A DNA stretch of 64,000 bases from Pirellulales bacterium (GCA_028289405.1 JANQPP010000109.1:69128-133127); one strand, 5' to 3'; numbered from the stretch's first letter, positions 26,870-36,700 are shown. The notes: generated by a model from the letters alone, not told the origin. Program-made: numbers and translations.

Positions 26870-27601
26870 GCTTTGCTCCTTTTGATCTCAAAAATGCGTG
26901 CGTGTCGGACCGCAAGCCGCTTGACTGTTTTTGACTTTCCTGACCGCTTAAACTTGTCTCGTATGACTCGATAAAAGTTAAAAATAAAGCTCGGGAGAGG
27001 CTGCCCCACCGCCGCTCATCCCGGTTTGGTGGGTATCGCCAAAGAGGACAAAGGCAAATGCCATGCCACCGGCCAGCCAACATCTAGTTTAATGCCTATC
27101 TCTTTTTGTGGATATGATTTACAGGAATCAACGATGACTGGCGGCGGTCTCGGCTGAATTTTCATGGATGGGGGGCTGTCATTTTGGCACGCCGCGAAAC
27201 GCTTCATTCACGCGTCTGCCGAGATGGCATTTAGCGGGTATGGTTTGCTTTAAATGGTTTCTAGGAAAAATCTTGCGCTCTGTCACGAACTTTCAGTTGC
27301 CCAGAGCCGATATGGCTTTCAGGGAAAGCCGGCTTTTCCAGCCCAGTTTCCCGCTTCAAGGAGGCGCATGTCCAGTTAGTGGCGCAAATCGAGACAAAAA
27401 GAGGTAGACTTAGAATGCGGTCTCTTCAGGCGGATTCGGGCACGTTTTACCGGAAAAAGTTGGCCAAAAAGTAGGCCATTTCTAAATCTGCTTGACAGCC
27501 GCAACGAACTAAGTACAAGTTCACGCGAGGGATAGGTCTCCCACCACCTACTAGCGTGGCTTTTTCCCAAACTTCATACCACTGGCCCCACTGCGATCTG
27601 C
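26870..27601. other. Divergent intergenic region between dnaK and pheA
   Basis: About 730 bp of lower GC content than its surroundings, without a supported gene. I looked for TTAGCACTC/GAGTGCTAA (CIRCE) and saw none. The dnaK and pheA promoters must be here, but no hexamer pair was convincing. Confidence 0.5.
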
Positions 27602-28711
27602 ATGGCGAAGAAAACAACCACTCGCGGCGGTTCGTCTCGCTCTTCCTTGGGCAGCCTGCGCACCAAGATTGACCGCCTGGACAAGGAAATCGTCGCCAAT
27701 TTGAACCAACGAGCGAAGTTGGCCGTGGAGATCGGCAAACTCAAGAGCAAGAACCAAGAGCAGGTTTACGCGCCGGACCGGGAAGAGGAAGTGCTTCAGC
27801 GCGTGGTCCAAACCAGCCGAGGGCCGCTCGGAGAAGCGTGCATCCGGAGTATTTTTCGCGAAATCATTAGCGGCTCCCGGGCATTGGAAAAGATGCTCCG
27901 CGTGGCCTATTTGGGGCCGGAATATAGCTATAGCCATCTCGCTTCCGTGCAACGCTTCGGCCAGGGGGTGGAGATGGTCCAGGTCAACAGCATTCCCTCA
28001 GTCTTTGAAGAGGTGAACCGAGGGCATGCGGACTATGGCATGGTTCCCTTGGAAAACTCCACGGACGGGCGGATTGCCGATACGCTGGACATGTTTGCCC
28101 GGCTGCGGGTCCGCATCTGTGGCGAAGTGCAAATGCGGATCCATCATTTTTTGTTGTCAGGCGGTGAACGCTCGGCGGTTCGCGAGATTTACAGTCGCCC
28201 ACAGGCTCTTTCCCAATGCCGCAACTGGCTGGCCAAACATATGCCAGGTGCCCGCACGATCGAGGTCACCAGCACTTCCACGGCGGCCCAATTGGCCCGC
28301 GACAAGCCGGGCGCCGCGGCGGTGGCCAGCCGGCAAGCGGGCACGCATTACGGTTTGAACGTGCTGGCCGAGCACATCGAAGACAACCCGGCGAATCTCA
28401 CTAGGTTCGCCGTGATTGGCCAGGATCCAGTGAAACGGACCAGCAAAGATAAAACCGCCGTGATGTTTCAGATCGAACACAAGCCGGGCAGCCTGGCCGA
28501 TGCCATGGGCATCTTCAAGCGAAACCGCTTGAACCTCACCTGGATCGAATCTTTTCCCACCAGCGGTCCTCAAGGTTCCTATCTCTTTTTCGTGGAGATG
28601 GAAGGCCACGAAAACGATCAGCGGATCAAAAGGGCCATCGCTTCGCTGGAAAGGAAAGCCGTGCGGCTAGAGGTACTCGGCTCCTACGCCGCCAGCCCTC
28701 CGGTCGAATAG
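27602..28711 (+). CDS. pheA: Bifunctional chorismate mutase / prephenate dehydratase (P-protein)
   Basis: Turns chorismate into prephenate and then phenylpyruvate, the committed route to phenylalanine. Residues about 17-95 form an AroQ-type chorismate mutase (L-R-T-K-I-D-R-L-D-K-E-I, then K at the expected E-I-G-K-L-K). About 97-275 is the dehydratase with V-P-L-E-N-S-T-D-G and L-T-R-F, the T-x-R catalytic region. About 285-360 is an ACT domain with G-S-L-A-D-A-M and E-S-F-P, matching the GALV and ESRP phenylalanine-binding motifs, so feedback inhibition is likely. It is followed by the first enzyme of the shikimate pathway, a functional pairing. Confidence 0.96.
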   Translation: MAKKTTTRGGSSRSSLGSLRTKIDRLDKEIVANLNQRAKLAVEIGKLKSKNQEQVYAPDREEEVLQRVVQTSRGPLGEACIRSIFREIISGSRALEKMLRVAYLGPEYSYSHLASVQRFGQGVEMVQVNSIPSVFEEVNRGHADYGMVPLENSTDGRIADTLDMFARLRVRICGEVQMRIHHFLLSGGERSAVREIYSRPQALSQCRNWLAKHMPGARTIEVTSTSTAAQLARDKPGAAAVASRQAGTHYGLNVLAEHIEDNPANLTRFAVIGQDPVKRTSKDKTAVMFQIEHKPGSLADAMGIFKRNRLNLTWIESFPTSGPQGSYLFFVEMEGHENDQRIKRAIASLERKAVRLEVLGSYAASPPVE

Positions 28712-28761
28712 ACCGCTCCAAGAGCAATCGGGCCAGGGACGCTTGCCTTCACGGCGTCAGA

Positions 28762-28785
28762 GGGCACAATATGTCGATTGTGCCC
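28762..28785. repeat. Perfect 9-bp hairpin between pheA and aroF
   Basis: GGGCACAAT and ATTGTGCCC pair around a 6-base loop (ATGTCG), 50 bp after the pheA stop and about 90 bp before the next gene. No T-tract follows, so it is either a leader structure of the downstream operon or a protein-binding dyad. Confidence 0.65.
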
Positions 28786-28877
28786 ACTCGGATCTCGCAC
28801 ACCCATGTGATTTCGCAATTACTCCCAGGCCAAAACCAGAGTACCGGTTTCTCATGCGGTATCAGCGGTAATTCATC

Positions 28878-29906
28878 GTGATCATCATTCTCAAACCCGA
28901 GGTTAGCGAAGCGCAAATTGCCCATGTGATTGAGCGGGTCGAGGAACGCGGCATGCAGGCCCACCTCAGTCGGGGCACCTTCCGCACGATTATCGGCATT
29001 ATCGGGGACGAGGCCCAGCTCGATGCCGTGGCGCTGCACGCCATTCCTGGGGTCCAGGACGTCGTGCGGGTTCTGCCGCCTTACAAGCTGGCCAGCCGTG
29101 AAGCACATCCGCAGTCCAGCGTAATTGACGTGGGCGGAGTCGCAGTGGGTGGCGGGCAGTTGGCTTTGATGGCTGGTCCTTGTGCCGTGGAAAGCGCGGA
29201 GCGGATGGAGAGCATCGCCGCCGCCGTCCGCGCGGCAGGCGCGAATATTCTCCGTGGCGGGGCCTACAAGCCTCGGACCAGCCCCTATGCTTTTCAGGGG
29301 ATGGGGAGAGAAGGTCTCCGCATACTTCAAGAAACCGGCCAAAGACACGGTATGCCCGTGGTGACCGAGGTCATGGATCCGCGACACGTGGATCTCGTCG
29401 TGGAACACGCGGACATGCTGCAGATCGGTGCCCGCAATATGCAAAATTTCGTGCTGCTCACGGAAGTAGGCCGCACGCAAAAGCCGGTTCTGCTCAAGCG
29501 TGGCATGAGCGCGACCGTGGACGACCTGCTGATGAGCGCCGAGTACGTTTTGTCCCAGGGCAATCCGCATGTGGTGCTCTGCGAGCGGGGTATTCGAGGC
29601 TTTGATCGCGCCACGCGGAATTTGTTCGACGTGGCCGCCGTTCCTCTTTGCCAACGACTTTCCCATTTGCCGATCATCGTGGATCCCAGCCACGCCACCG
29701 GTCGTCCCGACCTGATCCCGGCGTGCGCGTTGGCGGGAGTCGCCGCCGGAGCGGATGGCGTGCATATCGAGGTCCATGACTGCCCAGAGGAAGCCTTCTC
29801 GGACGGTCCCCAGGCGCTCTTGCCGGACCAATTTGCCGAACTTGCGGAGCAGATTCGCGCGCTCGCCGCTGTTTTGAATAAAAAAGTCTCCGAACCCCAA
29901 AGGTAA
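28878..29906 (+). CDS. aroF: 3-deoxy-7-phosphoheptulonate synthase, type I-beta
   Basis: Condenses phosphoenolpyruvate with erythrose 4-phosphate, the entry step of the shikimate pathway. Residues 1-68 form a ferredoxin-like (ACT-type) regulatory domain beginning I-I-I-L-K-P. The TIM-barrel catalytic domain follows with [24 protein letters not shown] and I-V-D-P-S-H-A-T-G. The N-terminal domain marks the Thermotoga/Bacillus type I-beta group. The start is GTG. It sits 7 bp before tpiA, so the two share a transcript. Confidence 0.95.
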   Translation: MIIILKPEVSEAQIAHVIERVEERGMQAHLSRGTFRTIIGIIGDEAQLDAVALHAIPGVQDVVRVLPPYKLASREAHPQSSVIDVGGVAVGGGQLALMAGPCAVESAERMESIAAAVRAAGANILRGGAYKPRTSPYAFQGMGREGLRILQETGQRHGMPVVTEVMDPRHVDLVVEHADMLQIGARNMQNFVLLTEVGRTQKPVLLKRGMSATVDDLLMSAEYVLSQGNPHVVLCERGIRGFDRATRNLFDVAAVPLCQRLSHLPIIVDPSHATGRPDLIPACALAGVAAGADGVHIEVHDCPEEAFSDGPQALLPDQFAELAEQIRALAAVLNKKVSEPQR

Positions 29907-29913
29907 CACTTTT

Positions 29914-30681
29914 ATGAGACAGTTTTTGATCGCCGGAAATTGGAAGATGAATTTGGACCGTGCCGGTTCGGTAACATTGGCCGAACAACTGGCTGAGCGC
30001 CTGAATGGCTCGGACGGCGCCGAAGTGGCGGTCTGTCCTCCCAGCGTCTACTTAGACGCGGTTGCTTCGGTGGTGAAAGGGACGCCCGTCGTTTTGGGGG
30101 CCCAAAACCTGTATCCGGCGGCCAAAGGAGCTTTCACCGGCGAAATCAGCCCCGGCATGCTGCGTGACCTGGACTGTACCTACGTGATCCTGGGCCATAG
30201 CGAGCGGCGGCATGTACTGGGCGAGACGGATGAATTCATCAACCGCAAGGTGCTTGCGGCGTTGGAAGCGGAATTGCGGCCGATCGTCTGCGTCGGGGAA
30301 CTTCTAGAAGAACGGGAAGCCGGCAAGACAGCGGAAGTGATTCAAAAGCAGTTTGAACAATCGCTGGCGGGACTCTCCGCCGAGCAAATCCGGGAGATCG
30401 TCATCGCCTACGAGCCGGTGTGGGCCATCGGGACGGGAAAAGTGGCCAGTCCAGAACAAGCCGAGGAAGTCCATCTTCATCTTCGCAAACTGCTTGAAAG
30501 TCGCTACAATCACGAGATTGCGGAGACTATTCGGATTCAGTACGGTGGAAGTGTGAAGGCGGCGAACGCAAAGGAATTGTTGGCCCAGCCCAACATCGAC
30601 GGGGCTCTGGTGGGTGGTGCCAGCCTAAAAGCCGATGAATTCATGGCGATCGTGGAAGCCGCCCCGGCAACGGTTTCCTGA
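29914..30681 (+). CDS. tpiA: Triosephosphate isomerase
   Basis: Interconverts dihydroxyacetone phosphate and glyceraldehyde 3-phosphate. All catalytic residues are in place: K11 in N-W-K-M-N, H95 in I-L-G-H-S-E-R-R and E167 in A-Y-E-P-V-W-A-I-G-T-G-K, the last also providing the flexible loop 6. Length of 255 residues is normal. It follows aroF closely and precedes secG, as tpiA-secG neighbours do in many bacteria. Confidence 0.98.
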   Translation: MRQFLIAGNWKMNLDRAGSVTLAEQLAERLNGSDGAEVAVCPPSVYLDAVASVVKGTPVVLGAQNLYPAAKGAFTGEISPGMLRDLDCTYVILGHSERRHVLGETDEFINRKVLAALEAELRPIVCVGELLEEREAGKTAEVIQKQFEQSLAGLSAEQIREIVIAYEPVWAIGTGKVASPEQAEEVHLHLRKLLESRYNHEIAETIRIQYGGSVKAANAKELLAQPNIDGALVGGASLKADEFMAIVEAAPATVS

Positions 30682-30795
30682 GAATCCGGCAGGGCGTGGA
30701 ATTCTCCCCTGAATCTATCGATTCGCTTCGTTGAAGCAAATTCAGTTTCTCGAATTAGTCGCGGATGACGTCGTTTAAAGTAGAAGGCTAAATTC

Positions 30796-31227
30796 ATGGT
30801 GCAAGTGCTGTTCATGCTCGCACTCGTGACGGTGTCGATCTTTTTGATCATGCTGGTGCTCGTCCAACGTGGGCGAGGTGGCGGTCTGGCAGGTGCCTTC
30901 GGCGGCATGGGAGGACAAAGTGCTTTCGGCGCCAAGGCGGGCGATGTCTTCACCCGGGTCACAATCGGGGTGGCCACGGTCTGGATCCTGCTTTGCATTT
31001 TGTCGGTGAAAGTACTCAGTTCGCACGACGGTCCGCTGGATGACAAGTTGGGAGGTTCCGCCGCGCCGCCTGCCGGGCAAGAATCGATTCAGCGGCCCGC
31101 CACGGGGGATGATCCGATAACCGATCCTGTAGTTCCTCCCGGCAACACACCGGCTAGCACCGGCCCGAGTTCGAGTTCGCCGGACGACGCGCCGTCCGAG
31201 GGTGCGCCCGCGGCTCCAAACAACTGA
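30796..31227 (+). CDS. secG: Protein-export membrane protein SecG
   Basis: Small subunit of the SecYEG translocon. Two transmembrane helices (about 4-24 and 54-73) flank the conserved cytoplasmic loop [16 protein letters not shown] and G-A-K-A-G-D. The remaining 70 residues are a proline/serine/acidic tail, making it 143 residues against about 75-110 in most bacteria. Context after tpiA supports the call. Confidence 0.95.
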   Translation: MVQVLFMLALVTVSIFLIMLVLVQRGRGGGLAGAFGGMGGQSAFGAKAGDVFTRVTIGVATVWILLCILSVKVLSSHDGPLDDKLGGSAAPPAGQESIQRPATGDDPITDPVVPPGNTPASTGPSSSSPDDAPSEGAPAAPNN

Positions 31228-31264
31228 TCGCTTACTTCTCGCGGATCCCAGGAGAAAAGCGACG

Positions 31265-32155
31265 TTGCTACTCAGCATGACCGGCTACGGAGACGCGTGC
31301 CGTGAACGCGACGCGATCCGCGTTTCCGTGGAATTACGCACCATCAACAGCCGCCACTTCAAGCTCGTGATTCGGGCTCCCGAGGGATATGCGTCGCTTG
31401 AACCGAAGATTGAAGCGGCGATCCGCAAGCATGTGCGGCGGGCAACAGTCCATGCGGTCATCAAAGTGGAAAGAGCGAGCCAGGAAAACCAACACGCCCT
31501 GAATTTGGAGACATTGACTGCTTATTTTCGGCAAATCGAACGGTGGCTGGAAACGCACAAATTGCCCAAGGATGTCCCGCCTCCACTGGAGGCCCTGTTG
31601 CTCATGCCGGGTGTTGTTGAGGAAAAAGGGGGGGCAACTTCCACGGTCGCGGAGAGCTGGCCGGTGATTGAAGATACCTTGGGAGCAGCGCTAGCCAAGC
31701 TGGGCGAGATGCGGATCCGTGAAGGAGCCGCCATGCAACAGGAATTGGCGGCGCATTGCCAGACAATTGAGGAACAACGAGAGAAAATCGAACACCGCGC
31801 CCCTCGGGTCGTGGATAACTATCGGGAACGGCTCACGGAAAAAATGCAGACGATTTTGGCGGAACACGAAGTCACCGTGGAAGCTGCCGACCTGCTGCGT
31901 GAAGTCGGTATTTTCGCCGAACGGAGCGACGTGGCCGAGGAACTGATGCGTCTGGCCAGCCACCTCGAACAATTCCAACGGATCATGGAACAGGAAGCGG
32001 GGGCGGGGCGAAAACTCGAATTCGTCGTGCAGGAAATGTTTCGCGAGACCAATACGATCGGTTCCAAGGCTAATGACTACGACATCTCCCGGCGGGTCGT
32101 GGAAATGAAGGCCGCCATCGAGCGGATTCGCGAACTGATTCAAAATGTCGAATGA
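31265..32155 (+). CDS. yicC: YicC-family endoribonuclease-like protein
   Basis: The N-terminal L-L-S-M-T-G-Y-G and E-L-R-T-I-N-S-R-H-F are YicC signatures, and the C-terminal block K-L-E-F-V-V-Q-E-M-F-R-E-T-N-T-I-G-S-K belongs to the DUF1732 domain. Members are reported to act as RNases affecting small-RNA turnover. The TTG codon at 31265 is preferred as start: AGGAG lies 10 bases before it and it gives the usual distance to S-M-T-G. An ATG within the S-M-T-G motif is less likely, and an upstream ATG overlapping secG would add a non-conserved extension. Product about 296 residues. It precedes gmk, a common arrangement. Confidence 0.93.
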   Translation: MLLSMTGYGDACRERDAIRVSVELRTINSRHFKLVIRAPEGYASLEPKIEAAIRKHVRRATVHAVIKVERASQENQHALNLETLTAYFRQIERWLETHKLPKDVPPPLEALLLMPGVVEEKGGATSTVAESWPVIEDTLGAALAKLGEMRIREGAAMQQELAAHCQTIEEQREKIEHRAPRVVDNYRERLTEKMQTILAEHEVTVEAADLLREVGIFAERSDVAEELMRLASHLEQFQRIMEQEAGAGRKLEFVVQEMFRETNTIGSKANDYDISRRVVEMKAAIERIRELIQNVE

Positions 32156-32200
32156 CGGGTGCCGTTTGGGACCCATCGGTACGAATTCAAGTTTTTTTGA

Positions 32201-32830
32201 GTGATGGATTTTCGCACGGTCGCTGAAACTGAACACGCCAAGATGCCTGCCACCGCGTTGGGCCGAGTTGTCGTCGTGTCCGGGCCTTCCGGCGCCGGAA
32301 AGACGACGTTATTGAAACGCGTGCTAGCGGAATGCGGCCGCACGCTGCATCTCGCGATTTCGGCCACGACGCGCGCGCCGCGTCCGGGCGAACGAGACGG
32401 CGTGGATTATTACTTTTTGAGCGACGAGGATTTTGCACGTCGCCGCGAGATAGGCGAATTCGTCGAGTGTTTTCAAGTTTTTTCTAAAATGCATTGGTAT
32501 GGCACCCTGCTCGCCGAAGTGGAGCCGCGGCTGCGGCGTGGCGAATGGGTGATTTTGGAAATCGATGTGCAGGGAGCGCGGGCCGTCCGGGAAAAATTTC
32601 CCGATGCTCTCACGATTTTCGTGCGTCCCGAGTCGCTGCAAGAGTTGGAAACCCGACTGCGGTCCCGAGGCACGGAGGCGGAGCCCGTGATTCAGCGGCG
32701 GCTGGAAGTCGCGCGAGGAGAACTTGCCGCGGCGGATGAGTACCGTTATCAGGTCGTGAACCAATCCCTGGATCAGGCCGTCCAAGATATTTGCCGAATC
32801 CTTGATTCCTCAGGAGAAACCGATTCATGA
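32201..32830 (+). CDS. gmk: Guanylate kinase
   Basis: Phosphorylates GMP to GDP. P-loop [10 protein letters not shown] at about 27-36, then [11 protein letters not shown] and D-Y-Y-F-L-S for GMP binding, and I-L-E-I-D-V-Q-G-A in the core. The 20-residue leader before the P-loop is variable; a downstream ATG at residue 15 is an alternative start. Its stop overlaps the start of rpoZ in ATGA. Confidence 0.97.
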   Translation: MMDFRTVAETEHAKMPATALGRVVVVSGPSGAGKTTLLKRVLAECGRTLHLAISATTRAPRPGERDGVDYYFLSDEDFARRREIGEFVECFQVFSKMHWYGTLLAEVEPRLRRGEWVILEIDVQGARAVREKFPDALTIFVRPESLQELETRLRSRGTEAEPVIQRRLEVARGELAAADEYRYQVVNQSLDQAVQDICRILDSSGETDS

Positions 32831-33090
32831 TTGATGAACTCCGCGAAGAAGCCATCGTCAACAAGGTGGGCGGACGCTTCAAGCTTTCCACGCTGATTCA
32901 GAAACGCCTCGTGGCCTTGGTTCGCGGCAGCCGGCCTTTGGTCGATTCCCAGAGTGACAGCAAATTGCAAATCGTCATCGACGAGATCATGCAGGACAAG
33001 ATCTACCTGGACACCTCGGGCAATGTGAAGATCCGCGAAACGCCAGAGGGACATGGCGGACCGCCGGAACTGGATCTCAGCGCCCTATGA
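32827..33090 (+). CDS. rpoZ: RNA polymerase omega subunit
   Basis: 87 residues, with [18 protein letters not shown] matching the conserved R-Y-x-L-(V/S) helix region of omega, which helps assemble beta-prime and mediates ppGpp effects in some lineages. Position between gmk and a Dfp-type flavoprotein, with 4-bp overlaps on both sides, is the classical gmk-rpoZ-coaBC order and supports the assignment despite the short length. The C-terminal 20 residues are glycine/proline-rich. Confidence 0.92.
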   Translation: MIDELREEAIVNKVGGRFKLSTLIQKRLVALVRGSRPLVDSQSDSKLQIVIDEIMQDKIYLDTSGNVKIRETPEGHGGPPELDLSAL

Positions 33091-33629
33091 CCGACCGGCA
33101 TGTATTGGTGGGAGTGACCGGAGGGATCGCCGCTTACAAGACGGCCATGCTCGTCAGCCGTCTCGTACAACATGGAGCCTCGGCGCAGGTCGTTATGACC
33201 GCTGCCGCAGAGCGATTCGTTTCTCTGGTCACTTTCGCCGCGCTTTCGGGCCGCGCCGTGGCCCGGGATGCGTTCGACGCGGATCGATTTCCGTTGGGCG
33301 CGCACATCACCTTAGCCGAGGAGGCGGATGTGATGTGCGTGGTGCCCGCGTCGGCGGACTTTCTCGCCAAGGCCGCGCACGGCTTCGCCGACGATTTGCT
33401 GTCCACGCTAGTGCTCGCGGCGGACGTGCCGATTCTGCTGGCACCCGCGATGAACTCCACGATGTGGACAAAGCCCGCCGTCCAGCGGAATCTGGCCCAG
33501 CTCCGAGAAGACGGTTTCCACATCGTGGATCCCGACGAAGGCTGGTTGAGCTGCCGGCAAAAGGGACCAGGCCGCATGGCGGAAGTCGAAGTGATCCTGG
33601 AGCATCTCGGACAACTCCTGACCGCTTAG
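33087..33629 (+). CDS. coaC: Phosphopantothenoylcysteine decarboxylase (CoaC domain only)
   Basis: FMN-dependent decarboxylase of coenzyme A synthesis. The 180 residues carry [10 protein letters not shown], the active-site His at 73 in G-A-H-I, the P-A-M-N motif at 120-123 and the proton-donating Cys at 156 in W-L-S-C followed by G-P-G-R-M. In most bacteria this is fused to the CoaB ligase domain; here the protein ends after CoaC, and no CoaB-like frame follows. The ATGA overlap with rpoZ shows translational coupling. Confidence 0.92.
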   Translation: MTDRHVLVGVTGGIAAYKTAMLVSRLVQHGASAQVVMTAAAERFVSLVTFAALSGRAVARDAFDADRFPLGAHITLAEEADVMCVVPASADFLAKAAHGFADDLLSTLVLAADVPILLAPAMNSTMWTKPAVQRNLAQLREDGFHIVDPDEGWLSCRQKGPGRMAEVEVILEHLGQLLTA

Positions 33630-33891
33630 CGGCGGATCCTCATCACGAGAAATTCACGGCGGCGCAACATGCTACCCCGCCAATCTTTGCGGCCCATGCC
33701 CAAAAACCCCATGGGCTTGGGGCAGCCCGAGATCCTCCGCGCCTGGGTGAGCTATTTTTGGATAGAACGCATGTCTGACAATTGTAGTGGCACTTTTGCT
33801 GCTCGGACTTGTGGTCTGCCGCGCCGCGCACACCACACGCCCATGCGGCACGCACGAACGCTCACCTTCACGGCCTTCGGGAGGATTTCCC

Positions 33892-34518
33892 ATGACCACG
33901 ATGTCTCCGTATTACGCCAGCGAATCGGAAGTCGGCCCTGTATTCGACGTCGCCAATTACAGCCGGGCCAAGGCGATCAAAATGGCCGTGATCTCGATGA
34001 TCTTCGCCGGCGTGACTGGCCTGGGGGCGGTGTACGTTTGGAATCCCGACTGGATCAATCCCAACCCTTCCGAAATCTGGGCAGATGCCCATCAAGAGAC
34101 CAAAAACCTCAAATTGCAGTATCCAACCGGTGTCAAGGTTGGCGTGGGCATCGCCGGATCGCTCGCGGCACTCTTTTTCCTCATGTCCCTCTCCTGCGTC
34201 GCGAATGCCTCGTCGGGGGACTATCACATCCGTGCCGGCGAGGGGGGCATTTCGCTCAAGGTTCCCGATGGAGTATTCGGTACGTTGGAGAAAGACATCG
34301 CCTGGGAGGATATCACCAAACTCACCGTCGTCCAGGAGAAATACCTGGGCTCCATGTCGAGAAACGCGGGGAACATCGGTGGCGAACTCCAAATTCGCGC
34401 CCGCGATGGCTTTGCCCGGGACATTCGGCTGGATGACTTCCGGCAAGATGCGTGGCTGATTCATCAACGGATCCAAGAAGCCCGAGAGACTCGCCCCGCC
34501 GAATTGGTGCCTGCCTGA
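33892..34518 (+). CDS. Two-helix membrane protein of unknown function
   Basis: 208 residues. Hydrophobic segments at about 25-45 and 84-102 flank a 35-residue outer loop containing W-N-P-D-W. The last 105 residues form a soluble domain with alternating strands (I-S-L-K-V-P-D, T-K-L-T-V-V-Q-E-K-Y, G-G-E-L-Q-I-R-A-R-D) that resembles a PH-like fold, though I cannot name a family. GGAGG six bases before the chosen ATG decides the start over an upstream, in-frame but non-conserved one. Confidence 0.7.
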   Translation: MTTMSPYYASESEVGPVFDVANYSRAKAIKMAVISMIFAGVTGLGAVYVWNPDWINPNPSEIWADAHQETKNLKLQYPTGVKVGVGIAGSLAALFFLMSLSCVANASSGDYHIRAGEGGISLKVPDGVFGTLEKDIAWEDITKLTVVQEKYLGSMSRNAGNIGGELQIRARDGFARDIRLDDFRQDAWLIHQRIQEARETRPAELVPA

Positions 34519-34547
34519 TATGGTGTGATTGGACTGGCGCGCTTGGA

Positions 34548-34961
34548 CTATTGTAGGGGTTGGCCCGCTTGTTCGTGTGCCAAGGTCCACTTCGCGCCGA
34601 CGATGGGCAATCCAGCCGTGTTCGCGAGATAGAAATAGGCGGACACTTCCGCCTCCGTGAACGGTGCCCGCAGCTTCACGGGCCGGCGCTCGAAGAGCCT
34701 TTCGTCCACGGCTTCCCAGGCATCCAAAGCTGGCAGTAGGGCACGCTCCAGTTGCCACAGTTCTCCTTCAATGGATGCGCCGGATTTACCCGGCGCGGCG
34801 GGCACCAGGGCCGGGTAATTCCCGCAATGGTAGAGCACGTAACATAGCTCCGTGCACGCCACTTGCAGAAACTGTTGCCCGCCCAGAAGATCCTGCCGCT
34901 GGTGTCCGCGTTTCAGCGTGCCATACACAAAGAGCAGCAGGGAATCCATACTGGGCGGCAT
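34548..34961 (-). CDS. Gamma-glutamylcyclotransferase-like (AIG2/BtrG) protein
   Basis: 137 residues opening L-F-V-Y-G-T-L-K-R-G, the hallmark of the GGCT fold, with G-N-Y-P-A-L-V, E-G-E-L-W-Q-L and D-A-W-E-A-V-D-E-R further on as expected. Enzymes of this fold cyclise gamma-glutamyl amines and release 5-oxoproline; the substrate of this one is unknown. It starts one base after the ABC permease gene ends, so it is the last gene of that unit. Confidence 0.85.
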   Translation of the reverse strand: MPPSMDSLLLFVYGTLKRGHQRQDLLGGQQFLQVACTELCYVLYHCGNYPALVPAAPGKSGASIEGELWQLERALLPALDAWEAVDERLFERRPVKLRAPFTEAEVSAYFYLANTAGLPIVGAKWTLAHEQAGQPLQ

Positions 34962-34962
34962 G

Positions 34963-35790
34963 TCAACTGCTCGCGCTGCGGTAGCTGCCGAGTGCCCGTT
35001 GAAACAGCCAGCGAGAGCCCCACAGGCTGAAAAGGGTCGCGAACAGCGCGAAGGCAGTTAGTTGCCAGCGGGCGGCATCCAGCGGCAAAGCCAACAGCCG
35101 GGCGGGCACATTCACCACCACCAAAATGGGGATGAGGTACGTGAAAATCAGCCGCAGCGGGGTGCCGAACGTGCCACGATAGATCTCCATGGGATAGCGG
35201 GAAAAGTTCGTGATGTAGAACCAGAAGTCGTACAGTGACTGGTTCCGACCCAGCCAAATACTCGTCGCGGAGAGGGCGATCATCACGCTATAGAGCACCG
35301 CCACACCGCATGCCACGTAGAGCGGATAGAGTAGTATCACGCCGAGCGTGGGCTGGTATTCCAGGTGATTCAGCGCGAAGGCCAATAGGCATCCCGCGAA
35401 CACGAAATTGGCCAGCGAGGACCACTCCACCCGCTGCAACGAGATCAAGAACTGCGTATCGATCGGCTTGAGTAGGGCGAAGTCGAGCCCTCCCGTGCGG
35501 ATTAATTCGCTGAACTCGCTGGCGTTGGGCATGAAGAAGGCTTGCACCAGACTGTTCACGAATAGCGTCGTGGAGAGAAAGACGAAGAACTCATACTTTC
35601 CCCAACCCGTATCCGCTCCAATCATCGGCGAGTAGCGAAAGATTAGTAGATAAAATCCCAGGTTCATCAGCACCCAGGACGTCGAGGCCACGGCGTTGAT
35701 GAAAAAATTGCCGCGAAAGGTCATGTCCCGCACGAGACTGTTGCGGGCAAAGGTGAGGAACACGCGTAAGTAAGGAGGATGATGCCGCAT
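34963..35790 (-). CDS. ABC-2 type transporter permease (COG3694-like)
   Basis: 275 residues with six predicted membrane helices and, between helices 2 and 3, F-F-M-P-N-A-S-E-F-S-E-L-I-R-T-G-G-L-D-F-A-L-L-K-P-I, the cytoplasmic coupling region diagnostic of the paired COG3694/COG4587 permeases. It would form a heterodimeric channel with the preceding gene. The ATG chosen lies 5 bp after the partner's stop; an upstream in-frame extension overlaps that gene. No ATPase (COG4586) gene is adjacent. Confidence 0.88.
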   Translation of the reverse strand: MRHHPPYLRVFLTFARNSLVRDMTFRGNFFINAVASTSWVLMNLGFYLLIFRYSPMIGADTGWGKYEFFVFLSTTLFVNSLVQAFFMPNASEFSELIRTGGLDFALLKPIDTQFLISLQRVEWSSLANFVFAGCLLAFALNHLEYQPTLGVILLYPLYVACGVAVLYSVMIALSATSIWLGRNQSLYDFWFYITNFSRYPMEIYRGTFGTPLRLIFTYLIPILVVVNVPARLLALPLDAARWQLTAFALFATLFSLWGSRWLFQRALGSYRSASS

Positions 35791-35794
35791 CAGC

Positions 35795-36610
35795 TTAACC
35801 TCCGAATCCGCTGTAACGCCGCAGGCCCTGTCTGAGCAAAACGCGGGAAAAGGCGATAAAGAACAGCACCCAACCCGCCTGCACGAGCAGTCCATGGACC
35901 AGGGCTTCCCCCTCGATCTTCCCCAGAAAGACCGCCGCTGGGAAATACGCCAGATATTGCAGCGGAATCATTCGCACGACGCCGTTCCACGGGTCGGGAA
36001 GCATGTCCAAGGGAAACATGTGCCCGGAACAGAAGAAGTTGAATAGCATGTACACGAACAGCAGGGAGCCGACTTCCAGAAACCAGAAACCGACCATGCC
36101 AATGCAGATTTCCAAGAAAAAGCCGAGCGCGAACGCCATGCATAGAGAAAGGACATACGCGGCAAGCGTGCTGGGAGGCGGCCAACCGCTAAAAAAGTCG
36201 CGGCAGAGAAAGAAGACCAAAGCGAACGGCCCCAAGGCGACCGCGTAATACACGAGCTTATGCGCTGCCCGGCTCAGCAGCAAAAAGCCGATCAGGTCGA
36301 TGGGCTGGATGAGGAACTTCTTGATCTCGCCGGAACGGATCTGTGTCGTGATTCCGGAGGCCAAACCGGGCATGCTGGAAAAGGCACGACTGAGCATCGT
36401 GAGCAGATAATAGGCCACGAAATCTTGCCGTGTGTAGCCAGCGATCGTGGATGAATCGGTCGCGGTGAAAATGGCCGTCCACAGAAAAATCTGTGTCACG
36501 ATGGGCAGAAACCGCATCAGGGTGCCCAGGGCGAAATCTCCCCGATACACCAGGCGCTCGTCGATGCAGATGCGGAAAATCGTCCACCAGGTCTGTAGCG
36601 TGGCCACCAT
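35795..36610 (-). CDS. ABC-2 type transporter permease (COG4587-like)
   Basis: 271 residues with six hydrophobic helices. The coupling segment [15 protein letters not shown] matches the partner's L-I-R-T-G-G-L-D-F-A-L-L-K-P-I, confirming the pair. Such exporters move unknown lipidic or peptidic substrates. It is the promoter-proximal gene of the permease pair; the kinase gene downstream in reading order is separate. Confidence 0.88.
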   Translation of the reverse strand: MVATLQTWWTIFRICIDERLVYRGDFALGTLMRFLPIVTQIFLWTAIFTATDSSTIAGYTRQDFVAYYLLTMLSRAFSSMPGLASGITTQIRSGEIKKFLIQPIDLIGFLLLSRAAHKLVYYAVALGPFALVFFLCRDFFSGWPPPSTLAAYVLSLCMAFALGFFLEICIGMVGFWFLEVGSLLFVYMLFNFFCSGHMFPLDMLPDPWNGVVRMIPLQYLAYFPAAVFLGKIEGEALVHGLLVQAGWVLFFIAFSRVLLRQGLRRYSGFGG

Positions 36611-36700
36611 CGCGAAGCGTACCCGCAGTGAATTCGAGAATGAATTTGGGAAGCCGCTCTTTTGACGAGAAGTTCCAGATTCAATGATCCGTCGCCGAAA

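Noticed and set aside
27461..27478. GGCC-AAAAAGTA-GGCC near pheA as a possible hairpin.
   Set aside because: Only a 4-bp, self-complementary stem; not significant.
26870..27601. Possible CIRCE element or heat-shock operator before dnaK.
   Set aside because: No TTAGCACTC-N9-GAGTGCTAA or close variant was found.
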